64,000 nt of DNA from NCBI GenBank assembly GCA_004352715.1, contig SCFE01000074.1:1797312-1861311 (forward strand), given 5' to 3'. Under the pieces are notes generated by a model. It was not told the origin of the DNA and did no database searches. It worked only from the letters and a program-made list of their open reading frames with translations. This document shows, one piece after another, positions 12,025 through 26,400 of the stretch. The translations under genes and the position numbers were made by a program. Each line of letters begins with the position of its first letter. Position 1 is the stretch's first letter. The DNA comes from Hofstenia miamia (taxonomy: Eukaryota > Xenacoelomorpha > Acoela).

Positions 12025-14713
12025 TCAGTCTGTATTTAGAATGAGACAGACACCTTGTAGTGTCCAGTGGGAAGCATGTTCACGAGTCGACAAATCAGCT
12101 TCGAACACTAAACCGACGCCCATTGCGTTACGGCGCTGAGAAGTCGTATACACAGGAGTCTTAAAGGTGTTCTAAATAAAAAAAAATACTAAAATAATTA
12201 ATCTCAATATAACACAAATTCTTTGTAGAGACACAATAATAGGCAAGGATACTTAATATAATTTAATTCACTAGATAACATTTTCGATGATTAAATAATT
12301 ACAATATTTAACATATAAATATGAAAACTTACCTGCAGTTTAAGTTTATGGCTTTCAATTGGAATGACACGTAATATTGGCAAAGGAGTAATCAACTTCT
12401 TTGGAGGCTGCTTAACAAGACAGCCGTTTTCTTTGTCCCAATCAGCGCCTTCCAAAAATAAACCAGAAACAAAACATCCTAAAATGGAAAGCTGGCAACG
12501 CAGGCATGAAAGAAAACTTATTGTCATTAAGTGAAATGACATTTATCAAATGCATTGAACTGAATAATCAGAAGTTTCACATGCTGTCCATTTCATGCCT
12601 AGACCTAGTAATTAAATTTGTTTAAGAGATATTTGGATGTATATCAGCCAAATAATCGAATTTTTTATTTTTCAAAAACTGTACTAAATCATCTTAGAAC
12701 AATAGAGACCATGCCGGAAAATGTTTTTCAAAAATCTCTTGCAATAATTTTGATAGAAGGTCAACAAACTCATTTAAAAATAATTTCGATTCAATGTTCT
12801 TCTGTACAGTGGGACCGCAAATTTCTGCGTATTCCAATTATTCAGGGCGACATTAATTTTAAATATATTTTCGCAATTCCGTATCAATAAAATTTCTTTA
12901 TCAAAATATTCAAGGGGTTTTGCAAACGATTTGCGTAGGGGTTCCAACCTATTACCATGTTCCTAGGAGTTCATATTCAAAGACTATTAAATAGGCAAAA
13001 TTCCAAAGCGATGGTTCTATTCTACAAAGAAATTTGATGCATCAAGTTACATTCCAAAAAAATGCTTAATCATAAAATGCAAAATAAATTAGGGCCGAAA
13101 GCATTAGTGAGGCGTAAGAAATTCAGTGAATAAATTTGCGAAAGATTAGACCAGGAAACATATTATTAGTGTTGTCAACTCAAGTGTGGTTCGTTGCATT
13201 CCTTCTCAGTTTTTATGTGGTAATGGACAATAATTCAGGTAGTTAATTTCGTGTGATTACAGGTCGGCAAATTACATTGGTGCCGTCCATATGTAGGCTA
13301 TTGTTACAGAATCAATAGGCCGCAAAGCTATATCTAAGCTATTTGTGTGCATCTTGACTAAATATAGGAACTATTATTTCAGAAAAATATGCATTAAGTA
13401 GATCATAACACGTTCTTAGTCAACTAGTTTCATTCCGTACATGCCTTTTATTCGAGCCGGACATTCCGTCCGCGGTTTGCACCTTACAATCAGCAGTCCA
13501 CAGATTTCATGGGGACCAGGCCATTTCAGGCCCTAGAATATATAAAACTGACAATTGCAATACCTTGGTGTGCAGTTTCAGTTACGTTCTCTGGTTCAAG
13601 GAATTGGGTGACTGTAGTATATAAGGTTGAGCGATCGAGAGGCCAACCATTCTTGCGACATGTTGATTGTACAAGTGCAGTCAAATATGACTCTGGAATG
13701 TGCAGTCCCGACAGCCACATAACTGATGGCTCACTGTCATTTACCCACGTTGAATACTGTTGATGACGTCGCAGGAAATGCAACATCCAATTGGCCAAAG
13801 ACTTCAATGTAGCAGGAGCAAGTTTAAGCCATATTGCAGGGATTTGACCATTATATAGAGCCCTTGCAACATTATCTAATTCTGCGGACATTCCAACTTC
13901 ACCAGCTAATGCCTAAAATGGGGCTTAAAAACTTAGATTCTTAAAATATAAAAGTTAGATCACAAAAAGTATCTAACAAAAATCTAACTAAAACACACAA
14001 AACTCACACAACACATTTTGATATTCTAAATAATTGAAGAATAATGAGAAATGATATCTCAAGATTTAAAATTAAATAGAAGCTATATAATAACTACACA
14101 CCAATAGAAAAATTCTTCATTACAGTAGCTCAAATTGTAAAGTACCTTTTTAAGTTCATGCAAGGACTTGAACATTCTTGTAATAAGATTGTTAAATCTT
14201 TCAAGTTCTTGAAGAAGAACGATCGTGGTTGGCGAAATGTCAACGCCAAGTTTCTTTTTAATTCTATCCAGATCATAAACAGTTGGAAGCTTTTTCAAGA
14301 CATCGTCTGCAATGTTTCCAATAAAATCATCTCGACTTATTCCACTCGATGAATCACCTAAATACAAAGATTTAATATAAAAATGAAACTTAATTCCGAA
14401 TTTGGGTTCAAATACAGCCTTTAAAGGATTAAGAAGTGAACGATTGAGGCGATCACCCTTGCAGAATCCCAATGCTCCTTTATTCGGTTGATAATGAACA
14501 ATCACCTGTTTGCGGCTGCAATTCAATAAGTTGTAGCCACATATCTTTAGCTTGTTGCGTGTAGTATCCAATTTCAGCATTCAAATGCAAACCAAAAACT
14601 TCTGGAGTGTTGGAAATGGGAAGACTTTCAATGTAAGAAACGTAAGCTTCTTTGGTTCCATCGTCTTCAGGAATAATATATTCGATGTCATCATTTGCAA
14701 AGAAGCGGAAGGG
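12025..14713 (-). CDS. DNAH10: DNAH10 exons 61-65: C-terminal domain and stop
   Basis: Exons are 14506-14713, 14146-14357, 13564-13912, 12333-12478 and 12025-12171 (stop TGA at 12025-12027). They encode the dynein C-terminal region: [19 protein letters not shown], then [22 protein letters not shown], the highly conserved [20 protein letters not shown] with [13 protein letters not shown], the beta-barrel piece [16 protein letters not shown], and the final [15 protein letters not shown]. All junction phases match. Acceptors are TTTAG in all five. No polyadenylation signal was sought past the stop. Confidence 0.95.
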
Positions 14714-15975
14714 CTAAAACAAACTTCTGCATGATTGGAACAAAGTACAAATGAATAGATTTTAGAAAAAATCATGTATAGAGTACGTCATCACAGGCCA
14801 CTTTTGCAAATGAATTCAATGATATTTAAGCATGTCTTGCAAAAACTCCTTTTTCTAATGGTGACATTAAGGACAAATGCAATTGACATTATCAACTAGG
14901 TGCAGAACTTGAAGTTTCAGTAAAACCAAGCTAATTGGTTGATATTTGCACATATTTCTTATTACACAATGCACATCACCTGATTATGATAGCTAGAAAG
15001 CTAAATTCCTTTACTTAGCTATATACACATTAATGATTGTACATGATTGAATGCGCCAAATTAATCTGATATCACCAGGGTTTCCCATTTTGTTGTTAAC
15101 AGCTAAAGTCGCTGTTAACAGCAAACAGTAACCAGCCTGCTGTTAACAACTTTCATATTTTCTTAGTTATTTTTTAGATACTATAGATAAAAAATTAATA
15201 GCTAGGCTGTGATATTGCCTGGATTGAAGACAATAACATTGTTTTTAAGCAGGGTCAAAAGAAAAGCAATGTACTCTGAAAGAGACTTAAAAAAAACTAT
15301 AAAAAACAGTAAAATGGATAAACATCTATGAAACATATAGCACGAAAAAAACAAAATAACTATGAAACATGCAGTATAAACATGGATAAAAGCAGTAATA
15401 AATTCATCTGCATGTTTTGAAAATTATACCAAATGTTAATCATCCATTCTAGAAGTTGATAAAGAAGAAGGAATGAGAAGCTATAAATGCGCACAACACA
15501 AAACACTATTGTAAAATGAATGAATATTCATTCTCCAATTATATAACATTGAAACGCCCTCTGTCAGTGGTGTTAGTTAACCTACTTGAGGTTGCAATGA
15601 TCTTTATCAATGATGTGCATTTTTATGCCATTTTGAAAGACATTGACATACTGCAAACAACACAGATATTATGCCAACATGCGTGAAGATTATTTGCTGT
15701 TTTAAACAGCACTTCTTTGTTGCATCTGTGACAGCGCTGTTAACAACAGTGCTGATGGGAGCCTTGGATATCACTCAAACTCTGCTATTAATATAGAGGA
15801 AGACGAAGATTCAAGAATGAAGTCCAGAACAATTTTCAGTTATTTACCATCAAAGAGGTGTGGATTGCTGAGATTATTCCAATGTATGATCGAAATAGAT
15901 TTTCCTTATTTGTTCAAAATCATATTGTTATTGAAAATGTCACCGGAATATGATGATTCAAAGGGATCCTCCTTG

Positions 15976-16012
<37 letters not shown>

Positions 16013-19000
16013 ATACAGTATGTCCCATAAGTTACGACGACTTTTTATTAATGATAATTCTATGTCTATGTCAGATGTTAAGAGATGGATTTATTCCTGC
16101 TCTTCAAGCAAGACAGATATTATCATCATCACATTTCCAACAAGATGGTGCTCAAGCACATACCGCCGTAGCAAATCGTCATTTCTTAACAGATACCTTT
16201 CAGGATCGATGGGTTGGCAAATTTGGATCGATTCCTTGGCCAGCACGTAGTCCTGACCTCACGTCTTGTGGTAACGCGTTATGAGGTCTGCTAAATACCT
16301 AGAATAGTAGCAAGAAAAGCACAAAACAAAGAAGACCTGAAAGGCGTTATTCAAGACGAATTTATGCGATTTCCTGTTGAAACTCTCCGAAAAATCAATG
16401 ACAGAACGTTCAGACGAATGCGATTGTGTATTGAACTAGGAGGCCTTCAAGTTGATCCTTATGATTAATTTTTTACATGTTCCTTAGAATAATTGTTAGA
16501 AATTACGTAATCGTTTTGAAAAATATATTTTCTTTACCTTGTTTTGTTTTTATAGAACTCGTTGTAACTTATGGGATAGACTGTATATAGGTTTTGATTG
16601 AAATTCTGTTATACACATTATGGCCACAACTGCACATTTAAATGATTAACTGTATTCACTTAAATTTCTACCAATTGTAAAATACACTATTAGAACATAA
16701 TATGAAATACTTGCTTGAAAAGTATCGAAGATGAAGTCTCCCATATATTCATTCATGTAGGTATTGAGTACACGTCTGTCGAAAGAGTCAATCGCACGTC
16801 CTCCATACATCACCTCCCCAATGAGGTACTTTAGACTGTTCCAAGGCATTTTTGTATCATTTTGATCATAAGCTAAAATTTAGTATTCTGTAAGGTATAA
16901 AGATAATTCTCTAATTGAAATATTAAAATATATATTATTTCTAGAAGTATGGAAATGAAGTCAGAAACCCAATTGACTTTTTGAAATCTTCTGTTATTAT
17001 TAGCAAAAAAATCATGGCAAATAAAAAAAACTTTATATGTTGTAACATTCTTACATTAATTTTATGGAATATACTCATATTAATTGTCAGCCATATAGAA
17101 AGACCAGTGAAAACACGAAAGTAATTAGAATGTTAAAATAAATGATTTAAAAGATAGTTAAAAAATGTTCATGCACAGAATGACTAACAAAAGCTTTAAT
17201 GATGACATGCAGTAAAAACCACATATTAGAAAACACATTAAAGTATGTAATGTATTTTACAACTAAGTTGAAACAATTCGAGATGATCAGACATTAATTA
17301 ACAGACGTAAGTAATTTCCAAACAAACCTTTAGTGAGATAAGTATCCAAGATTTGCATGCACACTTGGAAATCAGAATCATTAAAATCGTAAGGTATGTT
17401 CCAACCGACTTTCCCATATTTTCTTCGTTCTTGAACTACGGCATGGAAGAAAGCCAGAACATACACAAGCGGCCTAAATGATTTATGTGGGCATTCGGTG
17501 AAACTGGCCAAAGGAATTTTAAAGAATGTGCTTCGTAAGTTTAACATCAAGCCGTTGGGCGGTTCAGTAACGACCTAAATCCAAAGAATTAAAAACTCAT
17601 TAAAATGATTATAAGCAAACCTTCATTGATCTCTGCAGAATACCAATGGGGAATTCTTGGGTCGGTTCAGTTGTAAGCCAAAGTCGAAAATCGGGATGGG
17701 GTTTTGTAATTTTCTCTAATGCTTTTTCCAGTTCACGCAGCCACTTCACTAGCAAGTGACAATTTTGTAGAAGAAGCCATAATCCACGTGAAACTGCGGT
17801 TTCTAAGCTATGCAACGCAATCTAAACAAAAATGCAATTTATTTCAATAAACTTTGTTGGTTTTTTACGAAAACAATTTCATAGAAACTATAGTATTTGC
17901 CAAAAAATATCCCAAGAGAGCACGAAGAGATCCGATTATGGCATTAGGAAATCCATATTGAGATTGAAAGATCCAATTAAGGCTTTTAAAAATCAAAATT
18001 GGGCATGAAAAGATCCGAGTAAGGCAATTAGTCATCCAATTAATACAAACAAATATCCGATAAAATTATTTGAACTGAACTCGAACAAAAATTATATATA
18101 TATATATATACCAGGATAAGAATTATTTTTCTAACGTTTTTAAACATTGTTGTTACAAGAACAGTTCTTTATTTCAAATTTTTTATCACAAGTTTATCGG
18201 CAAAAGTTGGAGTTTTCATCTGAATTGTCTATATTTTAATTTTGAAGGCGATACGTTAAGTACAATAGTTTAGATATTTGGCAAGCAACGAAACTGCAAC
18301 AATTTCATTATATTTTTCTTCAAATTTCACTGTTTTTGTAACAAATACAAATCAAAGACACTTAATAAATTAAGAAATGTATAATTATGGCACAAATAAC
18401 AATCAAGTAGCAATCTTCTGAAACTTTGCGAATGAAGAGAACTGACATAGCGTTCCTTTATAAACAAATGGTCGAAACTACATTTTGGCAAAAATAAGTT
18501 TAGTATATCAAAATACTTTTTGGAGAGCATTGGGTAGCTACATATGACTTGGTATTTTAAAGTCATGCCGAAGTACATATTTAGTTAAAAATAATGTACA
18601 CACATATAGTTAACCTCATCTCAATAATTGTAGTTGTGACGATTAGTTATTCTAAAAGGAAGATATACGATTCTGCAAAAATAGCTCCTACATTATTTGG
18701 CATTGCAAGTACATTCATTGAGCAGACAAATTTTTCTCTGATTGCTTAAATCATCATTTACAAACATAGAAACAAGCGATTTTAGAGCCATGATTCGATG
18801 TTTATACTTTATATAACGACTGCAAACGAATGATTGGCTCTTCAAGTAACTTACAGTAGAAATAGAATTGAAATAGAATATTCAAGACACCATATACATA
18901 TAAGTAATCACACTTCAAGGGAAAATTTTTTTACCTTTTCTTGTCCTTGTCCCATGGCTAACATTTTTAATTTATTTTGTCCCATTCCAACACGGTCCGC

Positions 19001-19735
19001 CAATTTCATTAGATCATTAGCAGGCTCTGTACCTGGACTTAAAACAAACACCACTGGAGAGTTTGGAGTCGAAGCTTCGAATATTGCTTCGAAGTTAATC
19101 ACTGGAGGTTTATTGTATTTTTCACCTGAAAATAGAAAATTAAAAACCATTTTGTGGAATGATCCGCACATTCAATGATAGACTTCAAGAGATCCTTAGA
19201 AAATTAAATTGGAAAATTGTATTAAGTTATAAAGTCAAACTCATGCATGTTTTGAACTAAACATCTAACTAAACATTTTTTAAAAATGTATTTAATGATG
19301 ATATAATAAGGCTAAAATAAAATTAATTTCAACAATTTTATAATTTAACGAAAAAAATATACCCATCACTTCGCTGACGTAGTTCTGAATGGATCTGAAC
19401 ACTCTGTCGACCCTGAAGCAGCGAAGAAGCAGCAATTTCTTGAATATGTTGAGGTTTTTATATTTCATAGGAAATGTCTGGTTCTCTGGTGATTCCAAAT
19501 TAAACCACTAAAGAAAATTTTTGTTTACATTGAAATAGTGTAGAGGCTTCTCAATGATCTATTCGATTCATTTTTAGATAATTAGTGTATATTTTAACCA
19601 AAACAATGTACGTGTACATATACATATTGACACCCGATATTTTGCTATCAGACATAAATATTATTTATTTCTAAATACTGTAGATAATTATAAAGTGATT
19701 CAAAGGCGATCTAATACTCCACAGATGTATATATA

Positions 19736-19770
<35 letters not shown>

Positions 19771-20429
19771 GAAGAAACTGGTACCGTAAGCCATATTTTT
19801 TCATTACGTTCAATGTCTTCTGGAAGTGAGGCGAAATCGTCGGGGAGAACTTCTCCTAAGTGAATAACATCTTCCCAGCCCTGTTCGGGAATCCATGTAA
19901 AAGGTCTAAATAGTATACTTAACATCTCCAGAGAACAAACAATATATTTTTATCAAGAAACCAGGTTGTTAAAGAGAGTGAAAAGGGTTGAAGCAACAAT
20001 CATCATTAAAACATAAAATATGACTTGCAATCTCATGTATTTATGATAAAATATAAATCGATTAAAAATACACTGCATCAGAATTTTGTTCTCTATATAG
20101 AGTACTGGCAAAATCTGACTTAGTTCTAGAAAGTGAGTTCTAGTATCAAATAAGTGAACAAACATTCAGTTAAAATCTTGGATTCCCCTCAATGTCCCAC
20201 AACATTTGCATTCAGAATTAAATAAAGATTTATTAGAGCTATATTATGAAATACCTCTTTCGCTTGCTCTTTTCAAGAGAAATGTTGCCTTTAATGAAAA
20301 AATCGAGTTCTTTTTGAGGAATTCTTCCTTCTTGCATTTCAATTTGTACAGTCATTTGAAACGAGTACAAGAGTTTATGTCTTTCNAAGTGATTCAAAGG
20401 CGATCTAATACTCCACAGATGTATATATA

Positions 20430-20464
<35 letters not shown>

Positions 20465-23400
20465 GAAGAAACTGGTACCGTAAGCCATATTTTTTCATTA
20501 CGTTCAATGTCTTCTGGAAGTGAGGCGAAATCGTCGGGGAGAACTTCTCCTAAGTGAATAACATCTTCCCAGCCCTGTTCGGGAATCCATGTAAAAGGTC
20601 TAAATAGTATACTTAACATCTCCAGAGAACAAACAATATATTTTTATCAAGAAACCAGGTTGTTAAAGAGAGTGAAAAGGGTTGAAGCAACAATCATCAT
20701 TAAAACATAAAATATGACTTGCAATCTCATGTATTTATGATAAAATATAAATCGATTAAAAATACACTGCATCAGAATTTTGTTCTCTATATAGAGTACT
20801 GGCAAAATCTGACTTAGTTCTAGAAAGTGAGTTCTAGTATCAAATAAGTGAACAAACATTCAGTTAAAATCTTGGATTCCCCTCAATGTCCCACAACATT
20901 TGCATTCAGAATTAAATAAAGATTTATTAGAGCTATATTATGAAATACCTCTTTCGCTTGCTCTTTTCAAGAGAAATGTTGCCTTTAATGAAAAAATCGA
21001 GTTCTTTTTGAGGAATTCTTCCTTCTTGCATTTCAATTTGTACAGTCATTTGAAACGAGTACAAGAGTTTATGTCTTTCGAATAAACCTATACACAACTT
21101 GACATTAAAAAAGTAAAGATCACTAATCCACTATGATTCAAGAGATTCTTGAACACGTATCTCATAAATAACTTAGGTATAAATCAATGTCACCTGTGCA
21201 TGCGTAGTTGTAAACATTGTGTGTCAAAGTGTCCATTATGTTTCGCAAGTGTTTTTCCATGATGGCATCTGGTAAGCTCTTTCGCAAAGACAGTTCAAAG
21301 ACTTCGAGATAATTGCGAAGTGAATACTGATACATTGGGTTAACGATCGCCATGTCAGAAAGAACAAAGAATAAAATTGCTCCTAAAATCCAATAAGAAT
21401 AAGGTTTTAATCACATTGTTCTTAAGATCTTAAAGTAAGAATCCTAATATTTTAAATGAAAAATCAGAGGACTTCGTTGATGCAGAACATTCAACATTAA
21501 TTTTAATATAAATCCGTGGTTCGCAACCTTTTTTTACCATTGGACACCACATTTCCTCTTAATTTTTTGGCTGGACTTCTCCCGTAAGCAAATCACAAAT
21601 TGTGAATGCTAAAGATATAGTAAATAATTATGCTTTATTTTAAAGAAAACTAAACGAATAAAAAATATAAACACGGCGATAGGTCAAAATGATCTATAAG
21701 CCTTTTTTGTTTGTATCATTATTCATTCAGCAAAAACACTAGCAGATACATATACTTCCAATTATGTTGAGAATCTNNNNNNNNNNNNNNNNNNNNNNNN
21801 NNNNNNNNNNNNNNNNNNNNNNNNNNNNNNNNNNNNNNTACATATACTTCCAATTATGTTGAGAATCTCATTGAATTTGCTGTCAGCAGAAATTTTGTTT
21901 CTATTCTATAATTTTCGCATTTGAAACATCAGATGTAAATATATTCTCAAGGAGTGTTCACTGTTCTAGTGTTAATAGAAACGCGAGCGTGGGTCAAATG
22001 ATCTATAAGCCTTTTTTGTTTGTATCATTATTCATTCAGCAAAAACACTAGCAGATACATATACTTCCAATTATGTTGAGAATCTCATTGAATTTGCTGT
22101 TAGTAGAAATTTTGTTTCTATTCAATAATTTTCGCATTTGAAACATCAGATGTAAATATATTCTCAAGGAGTGTTCACTGTTCTAGTGTTAATAGAAACG
22201 CGTTTATGAAAAATAGAATAGCTGCGTGAATATTTTTACTTTTAGTATTTTTAAATAGTGCAAATTTCTGTAAAAATGTCACTTTCAATCACCGTTCTGA
22301 ATTAGAAAAATGTCACAATCGACCCCCAAATAGCTATTTTGTGTGTGTGTGAACCCTCAGTAAGGTTATATGGACCCCGGTTGAGAAGCACTGTTATAAA
22401 TGGAAAATGTGAGATATGTTATAAAAAAAGAACATGGGTGCTAACAACATTATTTTATCATTAAGAGATAATTCCGATGCCTACCTCTCTTGGCAGCAGG
22501 ACGGTAGCCATCTCTCATTTTTTCAATATCAGAAGCAGTTCTTGCTGCCATGCGTAATTTTTCCGTCACTTCAGTTGCCTTTTCTTTTGTGTCCTCCAAT
22601 GTCTGTACCAACTCTACGTTGTCCAACATATTTCCAGTAGAGTTAGCCAACTCCCGTAACAAAGCATCTTCCAAATCTTTCAGTAAACGCTTGTTTGTAC
22701 TAAAAGAATACACATGTTTATCCAATGCTGGAAAGCAAAACTCACCTTGTTTCTTGAATAAGGGTTTCTCGTTTTTCCTCCAATTCTCTTCTTTCAAACC
22801 CAACGATGACGCTCAACAATTGATCTTCCAAACCTTTCAAAGTTACCTGGTAGTTTATAACCATTGACTTTCCAAAATGAGCGGGTGTAAACTTTGGATT
22901 CGGGAGCTTAGTTGTAAGATAAAGACGGAAGCTAGGATCATAATCAACTTCTTTATCACCAAGCATTACAAATTGTCGGCCTGCAGGACCTAGTCATGAA
23001 TGATGTAAATATTAGATATACTTTAATATTACAACTACTTATACAAATAAACAATACAAAACTGTAGTATGCAAATTACAGAATAAGAAGTTTCTATAAG
23101 CAGTGTTGAATTTTGAAACCCAGAAAGTCACCAAATTTATTCTATCATTTCTCGAGTAATACACATCAGACTATATTTTCTCACAAAGTAACATTAAAAT
23201 GTTGTATTCTGTTATGATGCAAAATAATAAGAATGGGTTAAATTTACCCATATAAACACAATATTGATTCTCAAAATCAGGTAGATAATCATGAGATACG
23301 TGGTGCATTTCATTAGAGCAGAAGATTTGAAAATCGCAGCATATATCATTCATTCAACTAAACTATAATGTTGATGACAACCTGTAGTATCAATTAACTT

Positions 23401-26400
23401 CACTAAGTACTAAGAGTAAACAAATCTTAATTAAATCCAATATTAAACATTTCGATTTAAATATGGGGATTAAAATATTTGATGCGCTCTTTGATTTTAA
23501 AATTTGAACAAATCAGATACATTCAAACCTTTAATATTCTTTTCTAAGACATTATCTATAACTGGATCAATGTATTCATCGACGTCTTTAAAGAGGAATG
23601 GGAACCCGTATTTTATAGCCATTTCAAGATGCTTCAAGAAATCGGGATCATTCATAGTGCATATCTTAAGATTATGGTCTTTCTCTTTGTTTTTTATCCA
23701 ATTGATAGCTTGTTCTTGGGGGTCGATGCAAAGAGGGAAACGACTTGCATTAGTAGTTAGAATGCCGTTTTGCACAGATAGATCATCTGGTGGAAGTCCT
23801 TCAGAATTCCATCTACATATACACGTTTAGTTTAATGTAGAAGTTAAAATAAACAAAATTTCGCACACAAACATACCTGCTAATCTCTACATCGTCGGTA
23901 AGAAGTTCCTCTAATTTAAAAGGATCTGTCATTGGGATCTCCTTGTCCTTCATCATTTGTTGCCATTCCTTATCTAGAAGATTCAACCGGAACTCCCATG
24001 AAAATGCACCCAGATAACTCAGGAATCCAGCACCAAGTAAACAATTACCCAACAGTTTAATTCTCTGCACTTTCAGATTAGCCAAATCAGCTGTCCATCT
24101 AAATAAGTCCTTACATTTAAGAAAATATATAATTATATGTTACCGTTTCTGCTCTGAGCTAAGACCATTAATGAGCTTATCGGCTGCAATCAGACGTCGC
24201 TGCATAATATCAGCTTCTTCTTGCAAAGCGCGTTTCTCCGACATCGCTGCTTCATACTGACTACTTAGCTTCGCTAATTGCTCTTCTAGAGATTTAACCT
24301 CAGCCAGTGTCTTATCCAAATTACGTTTAGCTTGCATAAATTCTTTCTCCAGTTTTGCAACCTAAGAATTGACTTTCAGTTGAAAATGAGATCAATTCAG
24401 TGTATAATAAAACATTTTTCCTCGAATAAACACGGGCAAAGCTTCGGTGGTAATTCGGGCTCTTGGTCAGTAATTCAAAATTTGATGAAACTTTAATGAA
24501 TCTTTCACATAAATTATAGTATTGGTCTTGAACATTAAAAGACACTAAGAAGCGAATAGTTATCAAGACCTGTATTTGTTTTCTTAATGTATACTTCAGA
24601 AGTAAAATTGCCATCATAATTTTTGATGGTAACATCAAAAAATTAATTGAATTTTCTTTTTATTCCTGCATTGTAAATGTGATGTTTTAAATTTTAGGAT
24701 TAAATTTCTTAAAAAACAATAGGCTTCTTCCTTATTATTAAAAGNTACGAGAAAGAAATATGACTAAATACGAGAAAGAAATATGACTAAATACGAGAAA
24801 GAAATATGACTAAATACGAGAAAGAAATATGACTAAATACGAGAAAGAAATATGACTAAATACGAGAAAGAAATATGACTAAATACGAGAAAGAAATATG
24901 ACTAAATACGAGAAAGAAATATGACTAAATACGAGAAAGAAATATGACTAAATACGAGAAAGAAATATGACTAAATACGAGAAAGAAATATGACTAAATA
25001 CGAGAAAGAAATATGACTAAATACGAGAAAGAAATATGACTAAATACGAGAAAGAAATATGACTAAATACGAGAAAGAAATATGACTAAATACGAGAAAG
25101 AAATATGACTAAATACGAGAAAGAAATATGACTAAATACGAGAAAGAAATATGACTAAATACGAGAAAGAAATATGACTAAATACGAGAAAGAAATATGA
25201 CTAAATACGAGAAAGAAATATGACTAAATACGAGAAAGAAATATGACTAAATACGAGAAAGAAATATGACTAAATACGAGAAAGAAATATGACTAAATAC
25301 GAGAAAGAAATATGACTAAATACGAGAAAGAAATATGACTAAATACGAGAAAGAAATATGACTAAATACGAGAAAGAAATATGACTAAATACGAGAAAGA
25401 AATATGACTAAATACGAGAAAGAAATATGACTAAATACGAGAAAGAAATATGACTAAATACGAGAAAGAAATATGACTAAATACGAGAAAGAAATATGAC
25501 TAAATACGAGAAAGAAATATGACTAAATACGAGAAAGAAATATGACTAAATACGAGAAAGAAATATGACTAAATACGAGAAAGAAATATGACTAAATACG
25601 AGAAAGAAATATGACTAAATACGAGAAAGAAATATGACTAAATACGAGAAAGAAATATGACTAAATACGAGAAAGAAATATGACTAAATACGAGAAAGAA
25701 ATATGACTAAATACGAGAAAGAAATATGACTAAATACGAGAAAGAAATATGACTAAATACGAGAAAGAAATATGACTAAATACGAGAAAGAAATATGACT
25801 AAATACGAGAAAGAAATATGACTAAATACGAGAAAGAAATATGACTAAATACGAGAAAGAAATATGACTAAATACGAGAAAGAAATATGACTAAATACGA
25901 GAAAGAAATATGACTAAATACGAGAAAGAAATATGACTAAATACGAGAAAGAAATATGACTAAATACGAGAAAGAAATATGACTAAATACGAGAAAGAAA
26001 TATGACTAAATACGAGAAAGAAATATGACTAAATACGAGAAAGAAATATGACTAAATACGAGAAAGAAATATGACTAAATACGAGAAAGAAATATGACTA
26101 AATACGAGAAAGAAATATGACTAAATACGAGAAAGAAATATGACTAAATACGAGAAAGAAATATGACTAAATACGAGAAAGAAATATGACTAAATACGAG
26201 AAAGAAATATGACTAAATACGAGAAAGAAATATGACTAAATACGAGAAAGAAATATGACTAAATACGAGAAAGAAATATGACTAAATACGAGAAAGAAAT
26301 ATGACTAAATACGAGAAAGAAATATGACTAAATACGAGAAAGAAATATGACTAAATAAAATTTTACAATGACATTTCACAAACCTCTTTAATGTTTCGCA

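Larger units (their letters stand above)
14714..16714 (-). other. DNAH10: DNAH10 intron 60 with a GC-AG splice pair
   Basis: The exon ending ...DTFQ (16715-16872) is followed by GCAAGTATTT, not GT. Using the GT four bases downstream would shift the frame into the next exon (PFRFF...). The GC donor with the strong GCAAGT context keeps DTFQ-PF intact. The intron ends in GTTTTAG at 14714 and contains a hAT element and a mariner remnant, which explains its 2-kb length. Confidence 0.85.

Noticed and set aside
19693-20619. A genuine tandem exon duplication in DNAH10
   Set aside because: Copies are identical including introns and meet at a single N; the resulting protein would contain a cut exon.
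22450-22867. Plus-strand ORFs overlapping the DNAH10 exons at 22.5-22.9 kb
   Set aside because: They are antisense shadows of conserved dynein exons with consistent minus-strand splice sites.
24746-26355. CRISPR-like array
   Set aside because: The 23-bp units are directly adjacent with no spacers and sit in an animal gene's intron, so it is a minisatellite.
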